DNA of 64,000 nt from Cheilinus undulatus (taxonomy: Eukaryota; Chordata; Actinopteri; Labriformes; Labridae): contig NC_054865.1 of assembly GCF_018320785.1 (NCBI RefSeq), positions 45,468,898 to 45,532,897 on the forward strand. Reading direction: 5' to 3'. This document shows positions 1 to 41,197 of the stretch, one piece after another (the stretch's first letter is position 1; each line of letters starts with the position of its first letter). The notes beneath the pieces were generated by a model. The model worked only from the letters and a program-made list of their open reading frames with translations, searched no databases and was not told the DNA's origin. The translations under genes were made by a program, and so were the position numbers.

Positions 1-211
1 TATGGTGTCAGTGCAACTCTGTAAAGAACTTTTGTACATTTAATCAATCTCCTTTGGCGTATCAGAGTTAAACCATACATCTAAACTAAATTGTCTAACA
101 CATTATGTCTCACGTACAGTTATTCTGCTCTTGCAACAACAAAGCAGAGAGTCAGTCTCATAGCAAGGCAATGCGTACTGATGAGGACTTGTCACTATGC
201 ATCCCTGAGGG

Positions 212-419
212 CAGTGGCTCTTAAATGATGTGCCTTGAGGCAAATCCAGGTGTGCCTTGGGAGTTGCTTCAAACATGTATTATTATTACAGCTATTCAAG
301 AAATACAGATGATGTAATATGAGTGACAGCGGCTATTTCACAGAGATATGAATATGGTGTGCCTTGAGATTTTGGCTTGATGAGGTATACCTTGAGCAAC
401 AAGTGTTTGAAAACCACTG
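212..419. mobile_element. hAT-like MITE
   Basis: 208 bp bounded by CAGTGGCTCTTAAA and the inverse of CAGTGGTTTTCAAA. Flanks cctgaggg (204-211) and cctaagga (420-427) look like a decayed 8-bp target duplication. No coding capacity. Confidence 0.65.
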
Positions 420-1891
420 CCTAAGGAACACCTAAAGTCACAGGTTGGAACTCTAACTCAATGGATAGCTTTACTCATAGTAAATATGTTTCACATCAAA
501 AAAAACAATTCAACAATTCAATAGAAACATGAGCAACAGAGCCCTAGCAGTCAGTGCCTGTTTTGGGTTGTAAATCATGTGTTGTCAACAAGAGGGGGGA
601 AAAGTATTAGAGTTAGTAGTCATGTAAAGTGCAGTCACTTAAGTTAAACTTACTTAAGCAGAAGTACTCAGTTCGTCCCATACTGCTGTGCTTTAAACTT
701 CCTCTGTGTGGTTGCATCTTTCCCCCTCACCTTCATGTTCTTCCTACCATGTCTTTTTATTCATAGTGCCATAATGTGAGCGTTAGCATATTTTGAAGTT
801 TCTCTCGATGCATATAATTCATAGGCTGTTTAAATTCTTCATGAAGCTAAGCGCTGGATGAAGTTCTTGGTCAGGGCACAAATACGGCATATGAAACATG
901 CATAAATCATATGTATAGGAAAAAGGACCATCACGCAAACAGCGAGAACTCAGTACTCCATAACGAATCAACATATTCAGAAACACAAACTCGTCCTACT
1001 TTCACTGAAGTTAAGTACAGTTCCTCCTCATCTGACACACAATGTGGCTTTGATTTTCTTTCTACACGACTACATTTTCTCAAAAACACTAAGTTCTGGA
1101 ATCAAAGTGGTAACAAAAAGCGTGAGGATTTGTCTTTTTTCATGTAAATCCTCTCTGAGGAACAACATTGGGATGGCAGCAGCATTAAACATTTAATAAT
1201 ACGTTTCCATCTTCTCAGTGACTCTGCTGTGACTGTCACGTCTCCACTGCAGTCCTACTCTCTCACTACATTTGGCTGTTTTTCACATTCATGACAAAAA
1301 GATTTATGGAAATCTCAACCAAAAATACAGAAACGGTCAAACAAGGACACGTTTTATCCACAGCTCAGTCTGCAGATTGTTCTCATGAATGTTACACTTT
1401 CTGACAAATTCATTTAATAGAGTACATTTGATGAATAGGTGATTGTAGGCTTTATGTTTTTGTAATGACAATTGAAACGAATGAAATGAATGCAGTGCAG
1501 AAGTTTGCAGCATGTCAAAATTTCAAGCATGGAAACTGGGCTACTTAATCATAAAAAACATGAACATCTTTTGTGTTTATACCAGTGAAGTTGTACTGAA
1601 ACATGGTTGTAGCACAAGTAAAGAGAAGCTGTTAACACTTGATTTTCTTTCAGTGAGTCTCTGTTTTGTACTAATTTAGATCTCACCTTTGAAAGTGTGC
1701 TTATACATAGTGTCCTTACGGTTACACTTTGTTTCTAAGATGTGAAACGTTACCTGTTTCCAAGTGCAGGGGAGTCATGTTCGCATGCAGAGCCAGAGAC
1801 TGAGACCATGGCAATAAAAGCTTTTAAGCTTTGCTGCAAGAGAGCAGTTATTTTTACTTTTCTCAGCTGGAAGCAGGGCAGAAGAGAAAAG

Positions 1892-1930
1892 GGTGGCAGA
1901 GAGAAAGAGAGAGAGAGAGAGACAGAGAAG
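1892..1930. repeat. GA microsatellite
   Basis: Near-pure GA/AGAG run, in intron. Confidence 0.8.
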
Positions 1931-2875
1931 TAACGTGTTAAAGTGTGTGTGCAGGAGATGAGGAGATGCAGAGGGAGGTATGGAGTATGGAGACCATGCT
2001 AGCGGTAAATGGGTCACCCTGTTACGAGTCGACAGCAGACCGGTGCACGGTGGAGGGAAACGAGAGACAGAGTACTGGGCTCAAACCCAACCAGGTGACC
2101 CAGAAGAGACTCTTCCTGTACTAAGAGGAAATGCAGTGCATTTTAAATGCGGATCTCTGTATAAATTATGAACTCTGTACAGTACAGCACTTGTTTGATG
2201 AAAAATGTAATTAGCTGAGCGAGCGTGTGCCTGGGTTTGTGCAGTGTTCTGCCACTTTATGGAAGTGTTGTATTAGCGTATGTGGGTGTGTGTACGGAGG
2301 CTTATGTGTTATCTCGAATTTGTGTTTTTGGAGAGACAATAGCTCAACCTACACGCTAGCCAGCGTTTCCTGGTTTCTATACAGGCTCGATGCCGTATTA
2401 TAATCCTGTTGTGACATTTTAATGAGAAAACAGTCTGCAGAAAATGAACCAGGGGTGCACCGATACTTGAGTAATGGCCTTCCAGTCTTTTAGATATTTG
2501 TAAAAGAAATCCTTCATTGTTTTTTTTTAGTCATGGGTAAAACAATGCAAGCTAGTCTGAGACACTATCTGTGTTTGATTAATTGTTTATGATGATCACA
2601 AATAACATTATTTATTGGACTTTTGAATGCACTTTTATGTGCTAGATAGTTATCCAAAACCAGTTACTTTTAATTATTACAAAAACACCTGTTTTTATCA
2701 GTATTGCATCCTCTTTTATTTGGCTTTGTTAAGCTTTCCAACTGAAATCTGATCTGTTATCTTGACTTTATCTTTGACAAGCACATATTCTTTGTTATGT
2801 TAAAGCATGGAAAGCCAAGAGGGTTATGCCATTGCCTGGTTACAGTTTGGATACTTAGACCTTCAGTTATAATTA

Positions 2876-3066
2876 GAGATGCATGGTATTGGATTTTTGC
2901 TGATATTTAGTATATTTACAGATTATCTGATACTGATATCTTTGAAATATTAATGTAGTTCCAACCCAAATGTTGGAGGATGAACAAATGAACAGATTTT
3001 AGTCCTTAAAGCACACTTTAAAGTGTAAGGAACGATAAAGGTGGATCTTTATAGCAAAATATAGGT
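2876..3066. repeat. dispersed repeat, GATGCA family copy 1
   Basis: Shares gatgca, ttggatttttg and a later 'acactttaaagtgtaaggaa' block with copies near 38053 and 56110. Class unknown. Confidence 0.5.
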
Positions 3067-3077
3067 TGTAAGTATTG

Positions 3078-3373
3078 GTAGATGAGAGTCAGCTCCTTCA
3101 AGTCCGAGGCCATGGTTCTCTGCTGGAAAGCACTGGATTGCTCCCTCTGGGTCCCTCCGGCCCTCACCTGTGGTCAGGAACTCTGGGTAATGACCAGAAG
3201 AACGAGGTCATGGATACAGGCGGCTAAAATTAGTTTTCTCCAGGGGGTGATTTTCTCAGCCTTAGAGCTAGGATGAGGAGTTCAGACATCTGGAGGGAAC
3301 TAGGTGTAAAGCCACAGCTCCTTCACATTGAAAGGGGCCAGTTACGGTTCGGGCATCTGATCCGGTGAAAGTC
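3078..3373 (+). mobile_element. LINE reverse-transcriptase 3' fragment
   Basis: Degenerate copy of a common fish non-LTR retrotransposon: translated pieces read like MRVSSFKSEAMVLCWKALDC and TCGQELWVMTRRTRSWIQAA, with frame breaks. 5' truncated; family (RTE/Rex type) uncertain. Confidence 0.6.
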
Positions 3374-6300
3374 ATCTCTATGAGGACCTTGTTTGAAAAT
3401 TCCAATTTGGCGCTAATGAGGCATCTCAGAAACACCCTTCACAAAAACACCAAAAGATCAAACTTTTCACCAGGTTTGGGTGTGCCAAATTTCAGGAGAT
3501 TGTGGGCATCAAGTCTCGTATTAAGCATTTAATTGGAGAGTGGGATTGACAACATCAGAGCTGAAAACTGAGGGGTAGACAGGGCGTTAGTAAAATACAA
3601 GACCATTCAATGAAACCAATCCAGTGTAATTGCATATAAAAGAATGGGTTCAAAGAAAATGGTAGAAAAGAATGAATGTTCTTAAGGGACAATGAATGGT
3701 TAGTTCCAGTGGCTGTTGTTAAATTATCACATTAAAGGAAAAGTTCTTTAATTTCCCATGTAGTATGATAAAATTACTTTTATACAACAGACATGTTTTA
3801 TATTACATGATAGCAGGACAAACTTCTATGACTTACATGGCAGCCTGTAAAATGTGTTTTCTATGTCACACACTGATGTTACACTAAAACATTTATGACT
3901 GATAGCCCAGTGAAACAAAAGAGAGACATTCAAGCTTCACTCCTGGAATTTAACAATCAGAACCTGCTTGTGTCTTCAGCAGAAAATTAGCAAGCTTGAA
4001 GCTATTTTTAGGTGTGCTGACATAACAGAGGCACCAAAGGTAAACCAGTGGAGGACAGAGACACAACACATGAGTAGGGTATCAGCAGCATGTCGCAGGA
4101 TGCTGTCACAGAGCTGGAAATGTTGCATGTGCCGTGTTGGTGTTGTTATCTGTGTGCCTTATCTCGCCTGGTAAACACAGAAAATCTCCCAGTTTGCTGT
4201 TCGGATCGACTTCCCTTCACTGGAAAATGTAACTTTACTCTTAGGATTAAGGGTTGAGAGAGCTGCAGATCCCTTCTGTTTGATTTCATTCTTCTCTTGA
4301 GTGAACATCTCCAAACAGACAGCTTTGTATTAAAAAGCAGATGAACAATCGTCTTGTGTGAGAAAGAGCACTGCTAGCCCTCACCGCATGGCTCCCCGCG
4401 ACGCTGACAATGACATTGTTGCCTGACCCTCGGTAAACAAAAGGACCTTCAGAGGAAGATGAGTGCAGCAGAGGATGAGGGAGACCAGCCCGTATGTCGT
4501 AATTCCCTCTGGTCTTCCTTCATCACCCATTTTGACTGAATTATGATAAAGAGGCAAAGTGGAAGATAACAGTAACGACTACAGTGCAGCGGCACTCCCT
4601 AAGCTAAACCCTTACACATATCACGAGTATAAGTATAATTTTAGAGATACAAAACAACGTACAGAACATTTAATAGAAAAAGAAACAAGATCCTCAAAAA
4701 ACAGCTCATCCTCAGTGTCCAACATAAAGACTGAACAACTGCTTCCCATTTAGCCGAGCATTTTGGAACACAATGTCCTGACTGCTAATATATTCAGTTT
4801 CTCTAGTAACATGTTACTGATCAGGTTTCTCATTCATCCCCTGTGAAATTTAACATCTTAGAAGGTTTACTTAAATATTTGAGTGTGGAAAATAAGATTA
4901 TTAAGTCTGTTTCAAAGAGTCAAGCTGCTGTTATGGAAAATTGTGTACAGTAGAGCTGAAATATATAAGGGGAAAAAACACTGAGAACTGAGTTCACTGA
5001 CTGCTGATGTTGATATCAGACTGACTTTTATGTAGATTATCCCTAAAAATGAGAAAACTTGCTGTTTTGATTCTCATTCAAAAACAAAAAAGTAGCCGCA
5101 TGATGTGCATCAGGTCACACGACTAACATAGGAGCAGCAGAGAACAGTCCTTGAGGTACAGGAAGTTGTTTTTCTACATAGAGAAACGTTACCTAAAAGG
5201 CCATGTTTTGAGCTGTTCACCACTATACAAAATGTTGACATATTGAAAATATTAAAGTTCTTAATTCTTAAGCTACTTTTGTGTCCCAAAAGTAGTGAAA
5301 ATTTCAGGCAAAAAAAAAAGATCAAGCCACAGAGAAATGGCTACAGGCCAGATTTTTTTTAAAATAGCCTTCGTCTAAAGCCTGGGCCACTCATGTATGG
5401 TCTGTTTTTACAAAGCGATCCGGCTTGGTTCAGTGCAGTTTTTCAGCGTTTAGCACTTCATCTTACCTGTGTTTCCTGAATTGGATGTCCATTTCACCAA
5501 ACTCCAGTCTCCCTCATTGTGACGGGAAATCCGTCTCTTCTCAGAGATCTAGATCATTTGGCTTAGCTCAGTGGAGCTGGTTGTTTGGCTTCCAAAAAGC
5601 TCTTCATTTGGTACCAGTTTGGCTTTTCAAATGTGGATTCAATAACGATAAAAGATGAAGGAAGGACTAGCCATGGCTATCAGCAACGAGCCGTTTCATA
5701 GCATGGGCTCACTCATGAATGGCACATCATCACTCCATCACTCGCCCCACGAGGTCTATTTGGTTGAAAGTACAGCACCGTTTTTAATTAAAAGCATGTT
5801 TGTGAAAACTCCACACCAACACCAAACTCTGTTAAACTGTGGTAAAAATCACTTTTTTAAATGTAGGAATCATTCTCAGTGTATGTTGAAATTATCTGAT
5901 GGTAATTGCAGCAAACAGGTCCATTTAGAGCTGTTAAGTACAAAATTTCCTTCGCTCCCATTCAATCCTAAAGACTGTCCCTCACTTCCTGAGTCCCAAA
6001 AGACATTTGGGATCACGTGATTGCAAACAACCTATACCACATGCGAACATCACAATCGCAGTTTAAAACAATAAATCGTTCAGTCCTCACTGACAGTAAG
6101 ACAGATTGGAATACTGTGATTGAAAAGGGACAAAAAGAGGCCTTTGGGGTCAGACCCTTCAGAGTGTCATATTTAGTGTTAAGAGTTAGATATTACTGTG
6201 ACTTTCCTAGCAGTGCACATCCATTAACAAAATTTTTTTTGTCCTTTTTTGTTTTCACATGGTACGAACATCTGACAGTCTTACTGTCAGTAACAGTAGT

Positions 6301-7381
6301 AACACTTAGATGAAATTAGACTGAATTATATTTACTTTATTTACACTGCTAGAGTAGAATTAGAGACAACAAACTGCAGTTTAGCTTCTTACCAGATGTG
6401 CAAGGACTCTTTAAGGTGCTGAGTGACAAGGTAAACAGAAGAATTTACCTGCAACTGACTGACTTCCTGCTCTTTTGTGACCAGAAGAACAGCAATGATT
6501 TTAACAACACAGTTTATAAAATTGCTGCTGTTGTTCACAAAATGTGTGAGACACAGAATCTGTTGTTGAAAACACACATCATGTACCCATGAAAAGTGTG
6601 CATACCTATGAATCACTGCCAAAAGTCTGTCTGCCAGTGATTTGATTTTTCTCTGAGAAATCTCAGCAGCATGATGCATTTTCCAACTAAAGCCCTCAGC
6701 CGCTCTTCACATTTGTCAAAGACTATATATAGCCTCAGAAACCTCTGCTCTGTTCATTAATCACACCTTAAACCAGATATCTCCTCTCTACCAGTTTCTT
6801 TGCAAAGACCATCCCGCTTTAAAACACAGGATTGTGAGGTAAAAGCACAAGTGCCCTCATCGTGATTGGGTGGGACTTAGGTTTGAATTCAGTGAGAAGT
6901 TCACTATAGATCAGGAACAAAATTAAATATTAATAAATCATTTTAAAGATTTTGGTCAAAATTCAGCACCTAAACTGTAGCTTTCAACCATAGCACAACA
7001 TTTGAAGCCATAAATCTCTGACCTTGCAAACAACACAGGCTTGAACAATTCAACAAGAAGCAGCAAGGACTTTCAGCATATGCATACTAACAATGCCAGG
7101 GATGTGCCTTTTTATTTGTGTGCAAGTGACATGTTTTAATGTGATTTGATGCCTTGTGATGTCTCTGACAGAGACTTAGACAAAAAAAGAAATTAATTTA
7201 GATATCCAGTTATTCTATTTATCCTTTTCTCCTTTTAAAATAATTTTGTCTTTGATCAGATTTTAATGTTGTGTGTATTTTTGTTACTATAAATCTGTTT
7301 TAAAAGTTGTGAAATAGGTTTTTGCCTGGTGAAGTTGCTTTCATTAGTCTTAACACTTCTCATGTCCTTGCATCTTCACAG

Positions 7382-35085
<27,704 letters not shown>

Positions 35086-35423
35086 CCCGTCCCTGAACCG
35101 CCTCCAATGTGTCTCCACCCTGAGAGCATCTGCCAGACACGAACGTCATGGTACTGTAGTGAAAGTTTACATGAAAACCTGTTTCACTGGATCCTCGTAT
35201 AGAAAAGTAGTTCTTCTGTTGATGCTCATGTCTCTGAAATCTACAAAAACTTTAACAGGTCAAATACACACAACAGTAACTGTGCTGAATCAAAGCAGGA
35301 GAGGGGTGAAAATGCTGTATCAGTCGTCAAGGAGACACTGCCTGTGTGGCCTCTCTGCTGCCATCTACTGTTCAAAGGACGCTACAGCAACAACATCAGA
35401 CAGCTGCTGTCACACCAGTGGCC

Positions 35424-35429
35424 AATAAA
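35424..35429 (+). promoter_or_regulatory. possible cdkl5 polyadenylation signal
   Basis: AATAAA about 340 bases past the cdkl5 stop, followed by a T-rich stretch. It would give a short 3' UTR. Other AT-rich candidates follow, and the mammalian 3' UTR is longer, so use is unproven. Confidence 0.4.
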
Positions 35430-36334
35430 CTCAAATTGTTTTTTCATGCTCTGATATTTGATAAAAACAGCCACAGAAAAGAGATTTATATCAACATTAT
35501 TTATTAAATATTTATTTGTTTTAAATTCAAGGATATAAGCTATAAATGACACAGTATGTAGGCTATATGGGAATATTATAAGGTAATATAGAGATTAATG
35601 TGTAATTGCAAGAGCTTTAGTTTCGACACAGAGAAATGCATAGATATTTATGTGTTGATAATACAATATGTCACGAGAAATATTTAAAAATTGTGAATGT
35701 CCTTTTTTTGTTCAGTTTGATATGTTGCTATCAGATTTTTATATTATGTTATTTTTACCCTTTTTTCTGTTTGCTTCATCAGAATGTAAAGACATGTTGA
35801 TAGACCGTAGATGCCCAAAATGGTGAAAAAAAAATCTGGGACATTTAGTAGAAATCTGTGGACATCCACATGATATCAGCGTGGAAGTTTTGTGACGAGT
35901 CGGGCTTTTGTCAACGGGGTTTGATAGCAGAGCAGCCAGAGTGAGACTGTCATCTCTGCGCTTTACTAACAGTAATGCCCACTCTCTTTACATCCCTCTC
36001 TTACAATAATGCCCATTTTCAGTCTCTCAGTTCATTTATCAACAACACAGCTTTCCAGCTCCATGCTGCCATGTTAGTTTTGTCCACAGCCTTAACAGCA
36101 AGAAATGTGCATCAACACATCGGTGCTCATCAGTGGTGAAAAGCTAGCCTCTTCAAATAAGGTTTAACTCACTTAGATACTACATGTAAGGGAAAAGGCA
36201 TACCTCATCTACAACCTTTAAGATCTGAAAGGTGAGGTCTGGTGTTTTATATTTTCTCCATGTCAACAAATCCAAAACCAACAATAACCTGGAACCACAG
36301 GTATTATGTTTTAAACCCTGATCTCCGTCTGCAA

Positions 36335-36939
36335 TGCCTATAAAACTATTCACCCCCATGGATGTTTTAACCTTTTATTGATCTTATAAATTAGTCATTG
36401 TTGATGTAATTTGGCTTTTTAGAATAAACATTAAATTACAAAAACTCTGTAATGTCAAAGTGAAAACAGACTTCTACAAAGTAATGTCAATCAGATAAAA
36501 ATATACAAGCTAAAAAAGTGTCTGCATAAATGTTCACCCCCTTTAAAGTGACTGACGTAATTCAACAGAGGTCCAGACAATTGGTGCTAGTAGTCTCACA
36601 ATTAGTGAAATAGGACTTGAAAAGGGCTGTTCAAGCCCAATCCCTGTGCAACCTGACAGAGCTTAGAGTGAAATTTTAATGTCCACATGTGCAAGCTTGA
36701 TTGAGACCAAACCACACAGACTCAGTACTGCCAAGGGTTCATCTACTAAATACTGACTTGTAGGGGGTGAATATTTATGCAGTCACTTATTTTACATCAC
36801 ATATTTTTGCTTGATTGACATTGTATAAATCTGTTTTCCTTGGACATTAACAGTTTTTGGGAGTAATATTGACCGTGTTTGATTTATAAAATCAATAAAA
36901 AGGTAAAGCATCCAAGGAGGTGAGTAGTTTTTATAGGCA
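36335..36939. mobile_element. Tc1-like MITE with long inverted ends
   Basis: Begins TGCCTATAAAACTATTCACC and ends with the inverse of TGCCTATAAAAACTACTCAC. Internally deleted relative of the elements at 18478 and 61195. Confidence 0.65.
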
Positions 36940-37261
36940 CTGTGTGTTATCTAAAAATTGTGAACACAGTTGAACTGCAGAAAATGTGCCTTCATTACAA
37001 CGACCATTGCCACCAACCTGATGAGTCAAATGCTCAATGCAGAGCCAGATGTGTATTAATCCACTGCTTAAAATAATACCTAACAACGTATTCTTTATTC
37101 TTTTTTTGTTATGTTTGCTAAAAACTACAACATCCAGCTGGGTTTCTTTAAAATTAATTTTAAGGTTCAGAAATTGTATTTTGCACCTGTGACTTCTTTC
37201 ATCTCACTAGTGGGTTTTAAAGGCAAAAAGAATGAAAAAACAGCCCTGTCTCACTAGATAT

Positions 37262-37530
37262 ACACTCAACAATCACTTTATTAGGTACATCTCTTCAACT
37301 GCGCACATTTCTACTCCAGTCACCTTGCAGCAACCAATGTAATGTGACTTTGAATGTGCCATGGTGGTTGTTACATGTCAAGCTGGTCTGAGTATTTAAT
37401 ACCACTGATCTACTGTGATTTTCATACCCCACCATGTCTGGGGTTTTCAAAGAATGCAAAGAAAAAGAGAAAATATCCAGTGAGCAGCATTTGTCTGAGT
37501 CAGAATGCCTCATAGATGTCAGAGGTCAGA
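37262..37530. mobile_element. Tc1-like element, left part
   Basis: Starts 'actcaacaatcactttatta', the end sequence of a common fish Tc1-like family. Continues at 38822. Confidence 0.55.
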
Positions 37531-38052
37531 GGCGAATGACCAGACTAGTTTGATTTTTGCCTAAATGCTGATCTTGAATATTTTGATCGATATTGAGGTC
37601 ACAAGTAATAGTCACAGTATTTTTGTATTAACTTCAGAGTGTGTGCATGTGTTGAAAAGAGAACTGAGGGGACGCAAGTTTGATTTGTCATTTGAGAAAA
37701 ATGTACAGAGTAGGGAATGTATTATATAATCTATCAAAATGTACATAGGCTATTTTATGTCTTTAACATTTTCTATAAAGGTCAACATGGAGTTTCTATT
37801 AACTGAGATCACCATAAATAGGTCTGGTAAAGGATTTCAACACTTTATCACAATATCAGAATTTCTGTAGTAAATCAGGATTAATCTCACTTTTTGTCAC
37901 ATTTTGAAATTCCACTACTTTGCATTTAAAACTGTATTGTGTTAAACTAAGGATAACTGGCTCTCTGTTTACATGCAGACCTGCTTTTATTTTAAAAGAA
38001 AAGGGGGAACATTGGTAGGTCAGAGATTATGGCATGAACTTAATCACAAAAC

Positions 38053-38345
38053 AGGGATGCACATTATTGGATTTTTGACAATATGTCAGTATTTGCAAGT
38101 AAGTTTTAGCTGATGCCAATATAGATTCTGATATTTAAATGTAGTTCAAACCTAAATTTCAGTCCTTAAAACATGATGTGAAGTCTGTGGATGAACATGT
38201 CAGCAAATTTCAATCCATGAAACACACTTTGAAGTGTAAAGAATGATAATAAAGACATAGACTTCAGCTGATATAGGTCTGTTGGTCCAGGCAAAATCTC
38301 CAAAAACGTTTCTATTCATTCAGCCAATATTTACAGCTGATATAG
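38053..38345. repeat. dispersed repeat, GATGCA family copy 2
   Basis: 'gggatgcacattattggatt' and 'acactttgaagtgtaaagaa' match the copies at 2876 and 56110. Confidence 0.5.
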
Positions 38346-38354
38346 TCAGATTTT

Positions 38355-38552
38355 TTGAAGTTATTTTTGGGGCTTTGGCCTTTATTTGGATAGGACAGCT
38401 CAAGGAAAGAGAGATGAAATAAGGAGAGAGTGGAGGAAGCCATGCATTCAACAGCACTGAAACTGGGAGTTGATTCCTTGACCAGTTTGTTGAGGACAAC
38501 AGGCTCTGTATATGGGTGTCAGCTGTACCCACTGAACTACACTGGCACCCTA
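38355..38552 (-). mobile_element. SINE copy
   Basis: Minus-strand head GGGTGCCAGTGTAGTTCAGT, body with a B-box remnant (GGTCAAGGAATCAAC) and a tail that ends in 'aataaaggcc'. Confidence 0.6.
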
Positions 38553-38821
38553 TAGTCAGATTTTTACATCAAAAATATTATAATTAATATATATAAGGAG
38601 CAGTGGTGTGCTTTTTTTCCCCCACATCACTGTGGCTGCAGGGAGACACTGCAGTGGCTTACTCAAAGTGTGCTGAAAGGGACAACAAAGCATGGGGAAA
38701 AAAGAAATAACGCACTAATTATAGAACTCAGTTAATCCTGATTAATAATGTAATGCTGACAGCCCTAATTATAAACATACATAGCTGCCACCAGTTCTGT
38801 TTCTTTGATTGTTAGAAGGTC

Positions 38822-39090
38822 AATAACGTGCAGCTTTACAACTTAGTAGAGCATCTGTGATGCAGATGATCAACAGCAACCAAAGACCACACTGGCTGCT
38901 GCTCCAGTCAGCCAAGAACAGGAAACTGGGGCTACAGTTTACACAGGCTTACCTAAATTGGACAATAGACAACTGGGACATGTTGCCTGGTTTGATGAGT
39001 CTTGGTTTCTGCCTCGTTGTTCAGATGTTAAGGTCAGAATTTTGGAGTAAACAACATGAAACCCTACAACAACCATGGTGCATTTAAAGT
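38822..39090 (+). mobile_element. Tc1-like element, right part
   Basis: Frame-broken transposase words (FDESWF-, SDVKVRIL-like) around 38990-39060 of the same family as 37262-37530. The 1.3 kb between appears to be later insertion. Confidence 0.5.
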
Positions 39091-41187
39091 TACTTAAATC
39101 TCCTTTCTTCTTGATTCTGTTGCTGAGTTGAAACTTAAGCAGTTCCTCTCAATTATATCAACATTCTTAATGTTGCTGCCATGTGATTGGCTCATTAGAT
39201 ATTTTCATACATGTGCAGTTGAACAGATCTACCCATAATCACCTAAAAGTTGTGATTGGTAGACATAGACTAAACAGCTTTAAAACGCTGCAGTGATACT
39301 CAATCGATGGTGAATTCTGTAACTTGAGTGTTTTATGCAAATGTGCAATAATTCTGCATCAAATGAACCTCTCAGTAATTCTCTATATTTCATTGGATTT
39401 GTGGACAGTATGACAGACATGGATTAACACCAGACTTCCCCTTTATTGTGGTCATGTTTACATTTTTCTGTGTGCATTTTAAAAGCTTGTGTCATCAAGG
39501 TTTTTGTAAATGCCTTTTGTAAATCTGACTTTGATTTTCCTACTGTATTAGCATTATTTTTGATTTTTTTAAACAGCCATGATCAGGGATGATTTTACTT
39601 AACCTGGTGATCCATGAAAGCATTTACTTGTTTACAGACATGTGGATGATATAAAGTCAGAGCAACACACTATTTGTGGCCTAGGCAAAATACAAAGCAG
39701 TTTTCCTTCCAGTATTTTGTTTATTCAGCGGTCTTTTCTTCTGTGATTTTGAAAAACGAAGAAGGGAAGCTTTTAAATCTCAGAAGGAAAGAATGGGAAG
39801 CATTATGCAAAACCCAAGACATCTGTGGACTAAAGAGATCTTACGCTCTCTCATCTGTCAATTGGATGAAATTACACAAACACGAGGAAAAAGAATCAAT
39901 TTACTACACGTCTGATTGAAAGCAATAAGATTAAGAGAGAGAAGCAGACTGACGTAAATTGTTCCAGCCAAATCAGTCTGGTTAAATTGGAGCCAAATAT
40001 AGCAAAGAGAAGGAGACTGTGATTAATGTAAGTGTCAACATTTAATAGCAAGACATTGCTCTGCAAAACATGCTTTCTTTTTGTCCTTGAACATGACCAT
40101 GGACAGGTTAAACTGCCCCCCTGTTGTGCATTACGAAATCTTGATTGTTAATGATTGTAAATGACTGCTGATGTGGGTTCATTCATGGGACAGAGTGGTG
40201 ATAAAGCTTGCCTTGCCAGTGACCCGAAGCCTTACATTAGCTCACTGTCGAAACACTTCAGACGGAAACCGAGGCTTCAACCCCCAGTAAGTCACAGCTA
40301 CTCAGAACTGAGACGATTTTTTCTTTTACAAATATGAATGTGTTTCCTAAAACATCAGTTCTTTTTTCATTCAGCTGTTCCCACTTCTTACAGGGTGTAA
40401 ATAGAGATAATAGAGTGTATCTATACTGACCATTCGACTTTAAAAACGATAGGGTCTCATAATAAAAGCCAACTGTACATTTTTGAACGGCTTGTTTGTT
40501 TGTTTTATGACACAGACATGCAACACAACATGGTACAAGTACCGATTTAATCAAGGAAATGTTTAAAAGACATGACAAAGAAGACAAAATCAGAGCAATG
40601 AAGCTCTGAAATGTGTTCCCAAAGCATCATGGGTATCAAAATGTTGCACAAAAAACAAATGAGTGAACCACAGTACAAAACCACTTTTAAATTTTAGTGA
40701 GTTTTCCCTCATTTTAGCTTTAAAAACCTCAAGTGATGTTTGTCATTTAGTGCCCAAAATAAAAAAATAATGTGCTTTTTACAAACAGCAAAGAGAAAAC
40801 AGGAAGTAACAAATACTTTCAGTTTTGTTTCCTGTTAACAAATCTCAAGAAGGGACCAATGTCGATGCATCTCAGCATTTCTTGAGTACAGGAAAAGAAA
40901 TGTATTTCCAAAATGTCTCACACATTTGCACTTAACACAAACAGTTGGGATCCCCAGTCTCTGGCATTATTATTTTGGGGATTGTGGGCTAAAAAGTTTG
41001 GGAAACTTTTGCTACTAAAATAAGAAAAATCCCTTAATTCTGAATGATTATTTTCCATCGGATTTTAGTAGATGCTTTATGACATTAAATTTTGATACAG
41101 CTTTGATCTTTTTTATATTTCAATCCAGGTTTCTAGAGGCTTTAACAAGGGAGCATTGCAATTTTCTTCATTCTCTAATATTTTTTC

Positions 41188-41197
41188 TTTATTTATT
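41188..41197 (-). promoter_or_regulatory. possible rs1 polyadenylation signals
   Basis: On the minus strand two overlapping AATAAA hexamers occur about 860 bases past the rs1 stop. No closer hexamer was found by eye. The implied 3' UTR is plausible but unproven. Confidence 0.3.

Larger units (their letters stand above)
1..7381 (+). other. cdkl5 5' intron sequence
   Basis: Intron DNA upstream of the first visible cdkl5 exon. I looked for the glycine-loop exon (AYGVVLKCRHK) and the ATG exon (MKIPNIGNVMNKFEILG) and did not see them. Contents: an hAT-like MITE at 212-419, a GA microsatellite near 1892-1930, a dispersed repeat at 2876-3066, a LINE fragment at 3078-3373. The rest has no recognised feature. 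Confidence 0.75.

Noticed and set aside
5655..6313. Two adjacent open frames of 121 and 98 codons in the first intron
   Set aside because: No recognisable domain, low-complexity-free but intron-like composition, no splice or start context, and no similarity to CDKL5 5' exons.
1..7381. First coding exons of cdkl5
   Set aside because: Searched by eye for the glycine-loop and ATG exons; none seen, so they are taken to lie upstream.
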